A stretch of DNA of 64,000 nucleotides from Arthrobacter cupressi (GCF_900099975.1 NZ_FNEI01000002.1:62001-126000); one strand, 5' to 3'; shown: positions 24,538 through 33,355, counted from the stretch's first letter. The notes: generated by a model from the letters alone, not told the origin. Translations and numbers: made by a program.

Positions 24538-25757
24538 GCACCACAGCCCTTGTCATCCGCAATGCCAGCGTCCTGGACGTCCACGCGGGTACTTACTCGA
24601 TTGCCGACGTCGTGAGCGTCGACGGCAAGATCCGCACCGTCGGGCTCGACGCCGAGGCTCCCGCGGGTGCCCGGACCATCGACGGGACCGGCAAGTTCGT
24701 CATTCCCGGCCTGATCGATGCGCACGTCCACGTGGTGGCATCCAGCGCCGACTTCCGCTCCTTGACCTGGACCCCGGCGTCGTACGTCTACGCGCAGACC
24801 GCCAGGATCATGGGGGAGATGCTCCGCCGCGGCTTCACCACCGTCCGCGATTTGTCCGGCGCCGACTTCGGCCTGGCCCTGGCCCAGAGCGAAGGGCTGC
24901 TGGAGGGCCCCAAGCTGCATTTCTGCGGCAAGGCCCTCAGCCAGACCGGCGGCCACGGCGACATGCGCCTGCCCGGTGAAGACCACGATCCCAACGGCCG
25001 TGGCTGCTGCGGGATCGGGCGCGTGGCCGACGGCGTGGATGCCGTCCGTGCCGCCGCCCGCGACGAACTGCGCAAGGGCGCCCACCACATCAAGATCATG
25101 GCCTCCGGCGGGGTGTCCTCTCCCACGGACCGCATCGACTCCACCCAGTACTCGATGGAGGAGATGCGGGCCGCCGTCGAGGAAGCCGAAGCCGCCAACC
25201 GGTACGTCGCCGCCCACGCCTACACCGCCCGCGCCATCAACCGCGCGCTCGAGGCAGGCGTCCGCTCGATCGAGCACGGCAACCTGCTCGACGACGAAAG
25301 CCTGCGCCTCTTCCTTGAGAAGGACGCCTTCCTGGTGCCGACGCTGGTCACCTACTGGGCGCTGAAGGAGGAAGGCAAGGAATTCGGCCTCACCGAAGAG
25401 ATGTGGGCCAAGGTGGACTCCGTGCTGAGCAGCGGCCTGGAAGCGATCGCGCGCGCCCATGAAGCCGGCGTGAAACTCGTCTTCGGCTCGGACCTGCTGG
25501 GCGGCATGCACCGCCACCAGAACGAACAGTTCCGGCTGCTCGGCAAGGTCCAGCCCGCCATCGACGCCATCCGTTCGGCAACCACGACGGCGGCCCTGCT
25601 GCTGGGGCGCGAAGGCGAGCTGGGCGTCGTCGCACCCGGAGCGGATGCCGACCTGCTGGTCCTGGACGCCGACCCGGTGGCGGACATCGCCGTGCTCGCC
25701 GACATCAGCGAACACCTGGAGTACCTCATCCAGGACGGCGCGGTGGTTTCGCGGTAG
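24534..25757 (+). CDS. Metal-dependent amidohydrolase (imidazolonepropionase/prolidase-like)
   Basis: Cytosolic TIM-barrel hydrolase of 407 aa. Metal residues are visible as DAHVH, the lysine in HHIKIMASGG (probably carbamylated), a histidine in VAAHAYT, another in SIEHGN, and the aspartate in FGSDLLGG. This residue set matches the binuclear Met-dependent hydrolase A group, whose studied members include Xaa-Pro dipeptidases and other amide hydrolases. The ATG at 24534 overlaps the GAF stop. Substrate unknown; the transporter in the operon probably brings it in. Confidence 0.85.
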   Translation: MSTTALVIRNASVLDVHAGTYSIADVVSVDGKIRTVGLDAEAPAGARTIDGTGKFVIPGLIDAHVHVVASSADFRSLTWTPASYVYAQTARIMGEMLRRGFTTVRDLSGADFGLALAQSEGLLEGPKLHFCGKALSQTGGHGDMRLPGEDHDPNGRGCCGIGRVADGVDAVRAAARDELRKGAHHIKIMASGGVSSPTDRIDSTQYSMEEMRAAVEEAEAANRYVAAHAYTARAINRALEAGVRSIEHGNLLDDESLRLFLEKDAFLVPTLVTYWALKEEGKEFGLTEEMWAKVDSVLSSGLEAIARAHEAGVKLVFGSDLLGGMHRHQNEQFRLLGKVQPAIDAIRSATTTAALLLGREGELGVVAPGADADLLVLDADPVADIAVLADISEHLEYLIQDGAVVSR

Positions 25758-25773
25758 GGCTTAGGGTGTGTCA

Positions 25774-25805
25774 CCGGCCGCGCGGGCGATTGCTTGCGCG
25801 GCCGG
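25774..25805 (+). terminator. Hairpin after the amidohydrolase gene
   Basis: 10-bp perfect stem CCGGCCGCGC/GCGCGGCCGG (25774-25783 with 25796-25805), 12-nt loop, 16 bp after the stop. No clear T-run. Confidence 0.6.
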
Positions 25806-25827
25806 GCTCAATGGAATGATGAGCGTC

Positions 25828-26685
25828 ATGACTCAAAGGATTGCCTACCAAGGAGAGCCCGGAGCGAACTCGGACCTCGCCTGCAGGGAAATGTTCCCCC
25901 ACGCCGAAAGCGTGCCCTGCGCTAGCTTCGAGGATGCGTTTGAACTGCTGTCCACGGGGGCCGTGGAGCTGGGGATGATCCCGATTGAGAATTCCATCGC
26001 CGGCCGGGTGGCGGACATCCACGCCCTGCTCCCGCAATCCAAGCTCCAGATTGTCGGGGAGTATTTCCTCCCCATCCGGTTCGACCTGATGGGCATCCCC
26101 GGCTCCACCCTTGAGGAAGCCATCGAGGTGCACAGCCACATCCACGCACTGGGCCAATGCCGCCGGATCATCCGGGATGCGGGGCTGAAACCGGTCATCG
26201 CCGGGGACACCGCCGGGTCCGCGAGGGAAGTGCGCGACTGGAACGATCCACGCAAACTGTCCCTCGCTCCGCCGCTCGCCGCAGAACTGTACGGACTGGA
26301 GGTCCTGGCCTCCGGCGTCGAGGACGATCCCAGCAACACCACCCGCTTCGTGGTCCTCACGCAGGAGCGGCCGCTTCCCACGAAGAAGGAATTGCCAGGT
26401 CCGGCGATCACGAGTTTTGTCTTCCGCGTCCGCAACGTTCCCTCCGCCCTCTACAAGGCACTGGGAGGGTTCGCCACCAACGGCGTGAACATGACCCGGC
26501 TGGAAAGCTACATGGTAGGGAATGAATTCGCCGCCACCATGTTCATGACCGACGTCGAGGGGCACCCGGAAGATCCCCGGCTCCGCCGCGCACTGGAGGA
26601 ACTCGAGTTCTTCACCACGGAGGTGCGGATCCTCGGCGTGTATGCCGCCGATGCCTACCGCGCGAGGCACGCGGACGCTTCCTGA
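25828..26685 (+). CDS. pheA: Prephenate dehydratase
   Basis: Converts prephenate to phenylpyruvate in phenylalanine synthesis; cytosolic, 285 aa. The catalytic domain begins RIAYQGEPGANSDLACREMF and contains the essential TRF motif in SNTTRFVVL (near residue 175). A C-terminal ACT domain (ITSFVFRVRNVPSALYKALG, NMTRLESYM) should bind phenylalanine for feedback control. Starts at 25816, 25819 and 25828 are all in frame; I chose 25828 because MTQRIAYQG is the usual N-terminus, but no ribosome site decides it. It stands alone, as is common in Micrococcaceae. Confidence 0.92.
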   Translation: MTQRIAYQGEPGANSDLACREMFPHAESVPCASFEDAFELLSTGAVELGMIPIENSIAGRVADIHALLPQSKLQIVGEYFLPIRFDLMGIPGSTLEEAIEVHSHIHALGQCRRIIRDAGLKPVIAGDTAGSAREVRDWNDPRKLSLAPPLAAELYGLEVLASGVEDDPSNTTRFVVLTQERPLPTKKELPGPAITSFVFRVRNVPSALYKALGGFATNGVNMTRLESYMVGNEFAATMFMTDVEGHPEDPRLRRALEELEFFTTEVRILGVYAADAYRARHADAS

Positions 26686-26698
26686 ACGGCGGGGTTTC

Positions 26699-27475
26699 CT
26701 AGAAAGGCAAGTTGAGAATCGCGGCAACGAAAAGGCACGCGGCTACCAGAACCCAGGCCGCGCGTATCAGTGCCGCCCGCTGGACTTTCTGCTGGAGGGC
26801 AAGGAACCGAGCGTGCAGTGCGCCGGGATCATTCGCGGGTTGAGGGTTCCGATGCCATGTCCGTGGATTGGCGGCGACCGTTGCGATCCGTTCGGTCTCC
26901 GACCTGGACAGCAGCTGTGGCCGTCGCCGTAGCCAGCGCACGAGCTGCTGGGTGGAGAGGACGACGACGTCGGCGGGCCGCTCCTTGATTGTCAGGTTTT
27001 TCGCGCCGAAGATCACCAGAACGCCCGTCGCTGAGACGGGCATGCCGAGCGCTGAGCTGAGCAGCTTGGAAGCCCGTTGCGCCTCGTATGCGGAGTTCGG
27101 AATATGCCGGGTTCTCGAGCCGGAAACCATGAGGGTCCGGCTGGCCACCCAGACGGAGTGGCCCGAATGGTTCTTGGTATTGAGAGTGAAGATACCGCCG
27201 GGGCCGATTACTACATGATCGATGTCTGAGGAGCCCACGCCGACGGGGACCGCATGGAGGACAGTCCATTCCGGGCCCAAACCAGAAAGGACCTTCCCCA
27301 CCGCGATTTCGGCTGTTGCGCCCTGGTACCAAGGTTTAGCCTCGGTCGTTAGCGGGTTGACCCCCAGTATTCGGCCGATTGCCGCTTGAGCCGGAACGGC
27401 TTCCTGGAGCGCCATGACCTGATTGATAACGGCTTGACCCGGGATATGGCGACGCAGTTGTGAATTGTCGGACAT
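26699..27475 (-). CDS. NERD-domain (nuclease-related) membrane-anchored protein
   Basis: 258 aa. The NERD domain spans about 50-160: GATAEIAV (E56), SSDIDHVVIGPGGIF (D84/D86) and TLNTKNHSG (K101) supply the acidic and lysine residues of a PD-(D/E)XK-like site. A single C-terminal helix (about 238-256) anchors it in the membrane. NERD proteins are widespread and poorly understood; DNA processing is presumed from the fold. Its stop lies 13 bp from the convergent pheA stop. The next upstream gene is also a PD-(D/E)XK-like protein on the same strand, but I see no evidence of a joint function. Confidence 0.82.
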   Translation of the reverse strand: MSDNSQLRRHIPGQAVINQVMALQEAVPAQAAIGRILGVNPLTTEAKPWYQGATAEIAVGKVLSGLGPEWTVLHAVPVGVGSSDIDHVVIGPGGIFTLNTKNHSGHSVWVASRTLMVSGSRTRHIPNSAYEAQRASKLLSSALGMPVSATGVLVIFGAKNLTIKERPADVVVLSTQQLVRWLRRRPQLLSRSETERIATVAANPRTWHRNPQPANDPGALHARFLALQQKVQRAALIRAAWVLVAACLFVAAILNLPF

Positions 27476-27530
27476 GGTGCACTCCGGTTGCGGAGGCTAC
27501 GGGGCGGTCATGGCGGCCCCGTAGCGTTCC

Positions 27531-28622
27531 TTAGAGATAGCTCTTTACGCTGGCACGGAGAACTTCGGTGTGCTCATAGATCTCTTCGAGGGAGTTGATG
27601 GGCACCCGGGTTTCTTCTTTATTTGCGTCGAAGAGGCCGATGTATTTTTGCGCACGGTTGAAATGAAGGCGCGCGATCGGCTTGCGGTTGTTGTCGTCGA
27701 GAAGGACGGCGAAATAGGACTTTGCATCGCGCTGGACGACCCGCGCCGGTTTCACCTCGCTGCACACAATTGCTCGTACGATCTGGTAGCCCTCGATTTC
27801 CTCGAGCGTTGTTTCGATGCCATCCGCTTCCGCGAGATCTGCCTCGACCGCCGGTGCACTGGTGACCTCAGGGGCTACCACAGTCGCGTCTGAAACCACA
27901 AACGACTGGGCCCCTAACGCCTTCTTGAGCCGCTCATTCACTTGATCGTTGAGAAACTGTTTTGCGGCCTTGGCTACAAGGACTGTGAACTGTTCCCGTA
28001 CCCTCTGCGTGTATGGGCCCGTGTAGACCCGTGCCGTCAGGAACTTCACCCACTCATCTTCTGGGTCCTTGAACTGTGCGGCCAGGGTTCGCTTGAGTTC
28101 CCCGATGAATTTGAGCTCTCCTGCCGCGCTAATGATTGAATCGAGGTCGAAAACTTCCTTCGAGAGCTTCTGGAGCTCCGGGATAAGGGACTCGTCGATG
28201 TCGTTCAGGTCCAACACCAGGAAAGGCTTGGCATCCATCCGGTTAGGGGCGTCGAGGTCGGTGAAGAATTGATAGATTTCGCCGTTGGTCAGGATGGCGA
28301 TGCGGGCGTTAGTAACAGCGAAGTACCGGAACAGCTGTGAAGCATGCTCGATCCGTACGGGGCCGACCGATTTCTTGCATTCGATGAGGATTTGGACTTC
28401 GCCGTCCTTCACGATTGCGTAGTCGATCTTCTCACCCTTCTTGATTCCAACGTCGGCAGTGAACTCCGGAACCACTTCCAGCGGGTTGAATACGTCATAG
28501 CCCAGGATTGAGGAGATGAACGGCATGACGAAAGCGTTCTTTGTTGCTTCTTCGGTCTCGATGGCTCCCCGTTGCTGGCGCACCTTTGCAGCCAAGGACG
28601 TGAGTCGTTCTGCGAATTCCAT
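27531..28622 (-). CDS. Stand-alone HsdR N-terminal-type nuclease domain protein
   Basis: 363 aa. Residues about 20-130 match the type I restriction enzyme R-subunit N-terminal domain: TKNAFVMPFISSILGYDVFN, then the nuclease residues D67 (KIDYAIV) and E81-C-K83 (LIECKK), and FRYFAVTNARIAILTNG. The rest is mostly helical with a C-terminal beta segment and no helicase motor. No hsdM or hsdS lies nearby, so it is not a classical type I system. Such orphans are common in genomes and their role is unsettled. Confidence 0.78.
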   Translation of the reverse strand: MEFAERLTSLAAKVRQQRGAIETEEATKNAFVMPFISSILGYDVFNPLEVVPEFTADVGIKKGEKIDYAIVKDGEVQILIECKKSVGPVRIEHASQLFRYFAVTNARIAILTNGEIYQFFTDLDAPNRMDAKPFLVLDLNDIDESLIPELQKLSKEVFDLDSIISAAGELKFIGELKRTLAAQFKDPEDEWVKFLTARVYTGPYTQRVREQFTVLVAKAAKQFLNDQVNERLKKALGAQSFVVSDATVVAPEVTSAPAVEADLAEADGIETTLEEIEGYQIVRAIVCSEVKPARVVQRDAKSYFAVLLDDNNRKPIARLHFNRAQKYIGLFDANKEETRVPINSLEEIYEHTEVLRASVKSYL

Positions 28623-28731
28623 TTAGCCCCCTACGGTTGATGCTCGATCGAACTCACAGTAGCCGAGGCATCAGACAAAACGGGAGACTAACGGGGCTAA
28701 TTTCCAAAGCAGTGAACGCAGGCCGAAATTC

Positions 28732-29313
28732 CTAGGCCGCCGCTTTCTGATCCACCGCTGCGGCCCGCTTCACCCTCGCAAGGACCTCGGCAGGCGGGGC
28801 TCCGGCGTCGATCTCTGCGAAGCCCGGGTATTCGGGCAGCGAACGGTACGCCGCGCGGAAGGCCGACAGGTCCTCCAATGATTCCTCATCCGTGCCCCTG
28901 GCCTGGATGCGCTGATGGGCCAGTTCGGGGTCGACGTCGAAATGGGCGACGACGTCCGGAGCAGGGAGAGCCTCGAGAAGGCGGGGGAGCAGCCAGCCAC
29001 GGGGGAGCCCATTGGCCTCGCGCAGTGCCAACTGGCAATGCAGGTGCCGGTCCATCACCACCAGGCCCTGGAAGCGCCGGGCCCGTGCATGAGAGATCAG
29101 CACGTTGGTGACCCGGATGGAAGTTTCCACCGTATCGGCCAGCCGTGGTGGCAACTGGACACCGAACCTGGCGCTGAGCAGCGACATCCTGCGCCTGCCG
29201 GCATGGTTGCTGAGCACCAGGACGTCTGTGCCTTCTTCCTCGGCCGATTCACGCAAGGCGCGGGCCGCCGTCGACTTTCCTGCGCCGTCGATTCCTGTCA
29301 GGACAATGAGCAT
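28732..29313 (-). CDS. Thymidylate-kinase-like P-loop nucleotide kinase
   Basis: 193 aa. Walker A is GIDGAGKST at residues 7-15, and the DRH motif (MDRHLHCQLALREANGLPRG) is the substrate-site signature of the dTMP kinase family. The lid region is short. The size is near the usual 200-210 aa, but the sequence is divergent, so it may act on another nucleotide or be a salvage paralogue rather than the essential Tmk. No operon partner is evident. Confidence 0.78.
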   Translation of the reverse strand: MLIVLTGIDGAGKSTAARALRESAEEEGTDVLVLSNHAGRRRMSLLSARFGVQLPPRLADTVETSIRVTNVLISHARARRFQGLVVMDRHLHCQLALREANGLPRGWLLPRLLEALPAPDVVAHFDVDPELAHQRIQARGTDEESLEDLSAFRAAYRSLPEYPGFAEIDAGAPPAEVLARVKRAAAVDQKAAA

Positions 29314-29389
29314 GTGGCCTCCCCTCGTCCTCTATTCAACGAGGCGGGTTGCCGGATTGTCCCGGATTCGCGCCAAGGTGAGACACAGC

Positions 29390-29866
29390 TCACGGCCTGA
29401 TCGTGAGCGGAACGACGGGAATGACGCAGGAAGTCCTGGCGATGCCGTCCCCGGTTTTCTGCCGGCTCAGGCGGTTGTTCTTCCCGGTGTCATCGCACCA
29501 GTCGAGTCCGTACGGCACGGCGGTGACGCCGGCTCTGCCGGGTTTCAGCCCGGCCGGGACTTTGAACGTGAAGGCAAATCCGCCGTCGTTGTTCATTGGT
29601 CCTGTCTTCTTGAAGACCTCGGTGCCGGCGGCGTCGGTGACGGAAACTTCAATCCTGGCGTCCATCCCGTAGCTGGGGTTGCACGTGGCATCCGGGGCGG
29701 AAACCGTGATTGTTTCGCCGGGCCGGGCAGTTGTGGGTTGCACTGAATACTTCGGCGGAAAGCACGGCGGTGGATTGACGGGATACCTGGAGCAAGAGCC
29801 GAGGGCGCCGCACACCGCCACTACAACCAGACACTGAACAACCGCCATGCCGATTCGACGCCCCAT
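29390..29866 (-). CDS. Small lipoprotein, function unknown
   Basis: 158 aa. The signal peptide ends in the lipobox LGSC (C25), so the protein is membrane-anchored on the outside. The mature part looks like a beta-sandwich (PTTARPGETITVSAPDATC, GFAFTFKVPAGLKPGRAGVT) with four further cysteines, probably two disulfides. The Ig-like motif suggests ligand or surface binding. A shorter start (MAVVQC) is possible. No operon. Confidence 0.65.
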   Translation of the reverse strand: MGRRIGMAVVQCLVVVAVCGALGSCSRYPVNPPPCFPPKYSVQPTTARPGETITVSAPDATCNPSYGMDARIEVSVTDAAGTEVFKKTGPMNNDGGFAFTFKVPAGLKPGRAGVTAVPYGLDWCDDTGKNNRLSRQKTGDGIARTSCVIPVVPLTIRP

Positions 29867-29954
29867 TTATTGATCTTCGCGTCCTGTGCGAAATTGCTTC
29901 AAGGGCGCCTTGCTTGCAATTCGGCGGCAATTCCATTTCGGAATCAGATGACCG

Positions 29955-30003
29955 TGGGATCCCGAAGGCTTGAAAGCGGCTTCGGGATCCCAGGGCCCCT
30001 TTT
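29955..30003 (+). terminator. Hairpin with T-run upstream of the MFS operon promoter
   Basis: 13-bp perfect stem TGGGATCCCGAAG/CTTCGGGATCCCA (29955-29967 with 29980-29992), 12-nt loop, then a C-rich stretch and TTTT. It lies between divergent genes and just before a promoter at 30006-30034, so it probably insulates that promoter; an attenuator role is possible if transcription starts earlier. A small repeat, ATTCCATTTCGGAAT (29930-29944), lies just upstream. Confidence 0.55.
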
Positions 30004-30005
30004 CC

Positions 30006-30034
30006 TTGACGGGCAATTCGGCTGGGCCTAATTT
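30006..30034 (+). promoter_or_regulatory. Promoter of the MFS/racemase-like/DUF6282 operon
   Basis: TTGACG (30006-30011), 17-bp spacer, TAATTT (30029-30034), followed about 45 bp later by a GGAGGAGC ribosome site and the start codon. Confidence 0.6.
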
Positions 30035-30086
30035 TCTTCGTGTAATGAAATTTATCTCTCGCATGTTGGAATATGGAGGAGCAATC

Positions 30087-31451
30087 ATGCCCCAAGCTGA
30101 CTCTGCGCCGATTCCTGAATCCACTCTTGAAGAGCGGAACAGAACATTCAGGCGAATTGTCTTCCGGATACTTCCTTTCGCCACCATCGTGTACATCCTG
30201 GCTTGGCTCGACCGCGTCAACGTGGGCTTTGCGAAACTGACGATGCTGGACGATTTGGGCTGGAGCGACGCGATCTACGGCGCCGGCGCCGGAATCTTCT
30301 TCCTGGGCTACTTCCTGTTCGAAGTGCCCAGCAACCTGCTGCTGCAGAAAATCGGTGCACCCAAAACCATCATGAGGATCGCCATCGGTTGGGGCGTTGT
30401 GTCGGTCCTCATGGCATTTTGCACGGAGCCATGGCATTTCTACGTGCTCCGATTCCTGCAGGGCGCGTTCGAAGCCGGATTGCACCCCGGCCTGATCCTG
30501 TTTCTCACCTTCTGGCTGCCGGCACATCGCCGGGCGCGCTCGATCGCGATCTTCATGTCCGCCTCGCCGATCGCATTGTTGATGGGCAGTCCGCTGGCCG
30601 CGCTCATCATGACCCGGACCGACGGCGCCATGGGGATGGCGGACTGGCAATGGCTCTTTATCATCGAAGGCTTCCCCTCCATCGTCCTCGGCATCCTCGC
30701 CGTCTTCGTCATGACCGACAAGCCCGCCAACGCCAAGTGGCTCAGCGCCAAGGAACGCGAACACGTCTCTTACGAACTGGACCTGGAATCAGCCGCCGAA
30801 AGCGGCCGCGAGCACAAATTCAGTGCGGCCCTGCGCACCCGCACAGTATGGGTCCTGATCCTGACGCTGTTTTGCATCATCTGCGGTAACGCCACGCTCT
30901 CCTTCTATGGACCCAGCCTCATGTCCGCGGCCGGCTTCACGGACCTCACCACCATCGGGTGGATCATGTCCGGGATCTTCGTCTTCGGGTGGGGCGGCAT
31001 GATCCTCAACGGCTGGCTTTCCGACCGACGGCGCGAAGCACGATGGCACGCGGCCACCGCTGCGGGCGTCGGCGCACTGGGGCTCGTCCTGGCTGCCGTC
31101 GCGCAGGATGCAGGAAGTGCCGTCGGGGTGATCCTGGCTTTGGCCCTTTCCGCAGCGGGCACCATGGGTTCCATCCCGGTGTTCTGGAGCCTGCCTCCGC
31201 GGTTCATGTCGGGTACAGCGCTCGCGGCGGGCCTGGCGCTCATCAACTCCATCGCGAATCTGGCCGGCTATTTTGCGCCCCAGTTCCTCGGGGCCATCAA
31301 GACCGGCACGGGTTCGTATTCCTCGGGGCTGTTCATCATCGCGGCCGTGGAGTTCGTTGCGGTGGCCCTGATCCTTGCCTTTATCCGCAAGGACACGACG
31401 GCGGCGCCTGCCGAAGTGGAAAGCGGAACTGAGTCGCGGGTGCCGTCGTGA
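30087..31451 (+). CDS. MFS transporter, anion:cation symporter (ACS) family
   Basis: 454 aa, twelve helices. The N-terminal ILAWLDRVNVGFAKLTMLDD and the helix-2 region YGAGAGIFFLGYFLFEVPSN are the signature of the ACS group (phthalate, tartrate, glucarate and allantoate porters). GGAGGAGC at 30075-30082 fixes the ATG at 30087. Its stop overlaps the GTG of the racemase-like gene. It should import the organic anion or amide handled by the two enzymes that follow. Confidence 0.9.
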   Translation: MPQADSAPIPESTLEERNRTFRRIVFRILPFATIVYILAWLDRVNVGFAKLTMLDDLGWSDAIYGAGAGIFFLGYFLFEVPSNLLLQKIGAPKTIMRIAIGWGVVSVLMAFCTEPWHFYVLRFLQGAFEAGLHPGLILFLTFWLPAHRRARSIAIFMSASPIALLMGSPLAALIMTRTDGAMGMADWQWLFIIEGFPSIVLGILAVFVMTDKPANAKWLSAKEREHVSYELDLESAAESGREHKFSAALRTRTVWVLILTLFCIICGNATLSFYGPSLMSAAGFTDLTTIGWIMSGIFVFGWGGMILNGWLSDRRREARWHAATAAGVGALGLVLAAVAQDAGSAVGVILALALSAAGTMGSIPVFWSLPPRFMSGTALAAGLALINSIANLAGYFAPQFLGAIKTGTGSYSSGLFIIAAVEFVAVALILAFIRKDTTAAPAEVESGTESRVPS

Positions 31452-32128
31452 CCGCGACGCTGCCCCTGCTCCTGATCAATCCGAACACCAACGGGGCGAC
31501 CACCCGCCGCATGGTTGCGATTGCCGGTTCGGCCATGCCGGATGGTCAGACGGTGGAGGGTGCCACGGCCCGGTGGGGAGCTCCGCTTATCGACGACGAC
31601 GCCAAACTCGCTGCCAGCGCTGACGCCGCCTTGGAACTGGCCGCGTCCATGGAGCTTTCGCGGTACTCGGGCGTGATTGTGGCGGCTTTCGGGGACCCGG
31701 GCCTGGAGGCCCTGAAAGCCGCCTCACCGGTGCCGGTCACCGGCATTGCGGAGGCCGGAATGATCGAAGCGGCTGCCGGAGGCCGCAGGTTCTCCATCGT
31801 GACGACCACTCCGCAACTGGCTAAGGCGATCCACTGCAAGGTTGTTGACTACGGCTTCGGTGACCTTTTCGCAGGGTTGCAGCTGACGGAGGGAGAACCT
31901 GCGGAACTCATGCGGGACCCGGAACAGCTGGAAGCGCGGCTGGCGCTCGCCTGCGAAACCGCCGTGTCCGACGACGGCGCCGAAGCGGTCGTCATAGGCG
32001 GCGGTCCGCTTGCTGTAGCCGCAGCTTCCCTCAGCAGGCTGTTCACCGTACCGATTGTGGAGCCCGTTCCCGCGGCTGCGCGGCTCGCACTTACGCGGGC
32101 GGCGATGGCCGGCGTCGACTCCCAATAA
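31448..32128 (+). CDS. Asp/Glu/hydantoin racemase-family protein lacking both catalytic cysteines
   Basis: 226 aa with start GTG 31448, coupled to the transporter stop. The fold is clear: LLLINPNTNGATTRRM, GVIVAAFGDPGLEALK, GIAEAGM, FSIVTTTPQ. Racemases of this family use two cysteines, one before FGDPG and one in a GCAG motif. Here those positions are A80 (AAFGDPG) and G185 (VIGGGPLA); the only cysteines, C130 and C169, lie elsewhere. Racemisation by the usual two-base mechanism is therefore unlikely. It may be a lyase, a decarboxylase-like enzyme or a binding protein. It lies 30 bp before the DUF6282 gene. Confidence 0.85.
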   Translation: MTATLPLLLINPNTNGATTRRMVAIAGSAMPDGQTVEGATARWGAPLIDDDAKLAASADAALELAASMELSRYSGVIVAAFGDPGLEALKAASPVPVTGIAEAGMIEAAAGGRRFSIVTTTPQLAKAIHCKVVDYGFGDLFAGLQLTEGEPAELMRDPEQLEARLALACETAVSDDGAEAVVIGGGPLAVAAASLSRLFTVPIVEPVPAAARLALTRAAMAGVDSQ

Positions 32129-32158
32129 ACCTTTACCCACGACAAAGGAGACGCTGTC

Positions 32159-33223
32159 TTGACACTTACTACTGATGCCCGTTCAACCACGCTGGCCGAG
32201 TTTTCCGAACTTCCGCGGGAGACCTTCGCCGAGCGTTCCATGGAACTCCCGGACGAACTGATCCGGGGAACCAGCGACCTCCACATTCACAGCGGTCCCT
32301 GGCTTAAGTCCTGCCCGGGCCGGCTGGATCCGTTCCGCATCGCCGAGCAGGCAAAGGCCGCAGGGATGAAGTCCCTCGTTTTTTACGACCACACCCTGGG
32401 CGTCAGCACCGGGACGGCCCAGCTCACGAAGTACCAGGTCCCCGGAATCGAGGTGTTCGGGGGAATTATCCTGACCAGCGTCCTTGGCGGGATGAATCCG
32501 CGGGCCGTGAAGACAGCCCTCCACTACGGGGCCGGTGCGCGGTTCGTGCATTTCGGGGCGCACTGCACCCACCACATGGTGATCCACGAGGGCAGCTTTG
32601 TTGACGGCAAGCTCGTGCGCTTTGTTGACCAGTACCCCAAGTTCGCCAAGGACGAGCTCCCACGGGCCATCCGGATCCCGTTGGAAGGACCCGTTTCCGA
32701 TGACCTGGGCGAGATCCTGGAACTCATAGCGGAACGGCCGGAGGTGCACCTGAATACGGGCCACGTGTCCGTGGACGAAGCGTTCCGGTTGGTCGACCTC
32801 GCCGTCGAGTTCGGGATCCGGAAGATCGTTGTGGCACATCCCTGCCGGGCCCGCATGACGGTGGCCCAGCAAAAGGCGCTGGTGGAGAAGGGCGCCCTTC
32901 TCGAAGGGGCCGTGTCGGACTGGATGTTCCACCGCGGTCTCCGGCGGACCAACTACTACGTCGAGCCGGAGCTTGCCGACGAAATTGCCGGTATCGCCAG
33001 CACGCCCGAGCTCAGCGGCGGTGTGGTCCCGTGGGCAAAGCAGATCCGCGAGATCGGGCTGGAGCACTTTGTCCTGGGCACGGATTACGGCATCCGTTCG
33101 GGGCCGACGCCCTTGGAGGGCCAGCGGACCCTCATCAGCACCTTGCTGGATCTTGAGTTCACGCCGGAGGAAATCCACCTGCTGGTCAAGACCAATGCGG
33201 AGCGGCTGCTGGACATCGAATGA
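32159..33223 (+). CDS. DUF6282-family predicted metal-dependent hydrolase
   Basis: 354 aa. SDLHIHSGPW (about 39-48) is the HxH metal motif of amidohydrolase-type barrels. GAHCTHHMVIHEG, LNTGHVSVDE, VVAHPCRAR and VLGTDYGIRSGP carry further histidines and the aspartate expected at the site. The start is TTG 32159, fixed by AAAGGAG at 32144-32150. I know this family only as DUF6282, with no established reaction. It is co-transcribed with the ACS transporter and the cysteine-less racemase homologue, pointing to breakdown of an imported carboxylate or amide. Confidence 0.78.
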   Translation: MTLTTDARSTTLAEFSELPRETFAERSMELPDELIRGTSDLHIHSGPWLKSCPGRLDPFRIAEQAKAAGMKSLVFYDHTLGVSTGTAQLTKYQVPGIEVFGGIILTSVLGGMNPRAVKTALHYGAGARFVHFGAHCTHHMVIHEGSFVDGKLVRFVDQYPKFAKDELPRAIRIPLEGPVSDDLGEILELIAERPEVHLNTGHVSVDEAFRLVDLAVEFGIRKIVVAHPCRARMTVAQQKALVEKGALLEGAVSDWMFHRGLRRTNYYVEPELADEIAGIASTPELSGGVVPWAKQIREIGLEHFVLGTDYGIRSGPTPLEGQRTLISTLLDLEFTPEEIHLLVKTNAERLLDIE

Positions 33224-33355
33224 CCGCAAGCCGCGTGGCCGCATTGCCAGCCGGGCAGTGCGGCCACACGGCACGCAAGGGGACGGCCGGCACCGGGCCT
33301 CCGGCTCCGGAGTGCAACCGGGACGTATTGACAAGCCGCCGTCGCTATCGCTTTC

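Noticed and set aside
26699-29866. A four-gene defence island (NERD, HsdR-N, P-loop kinase, lipoprotein)
   Set aside because: Gaps of 55-110 bp, no shared promoter evidence and no known combination; kept only as a weak finding for the first two genes.
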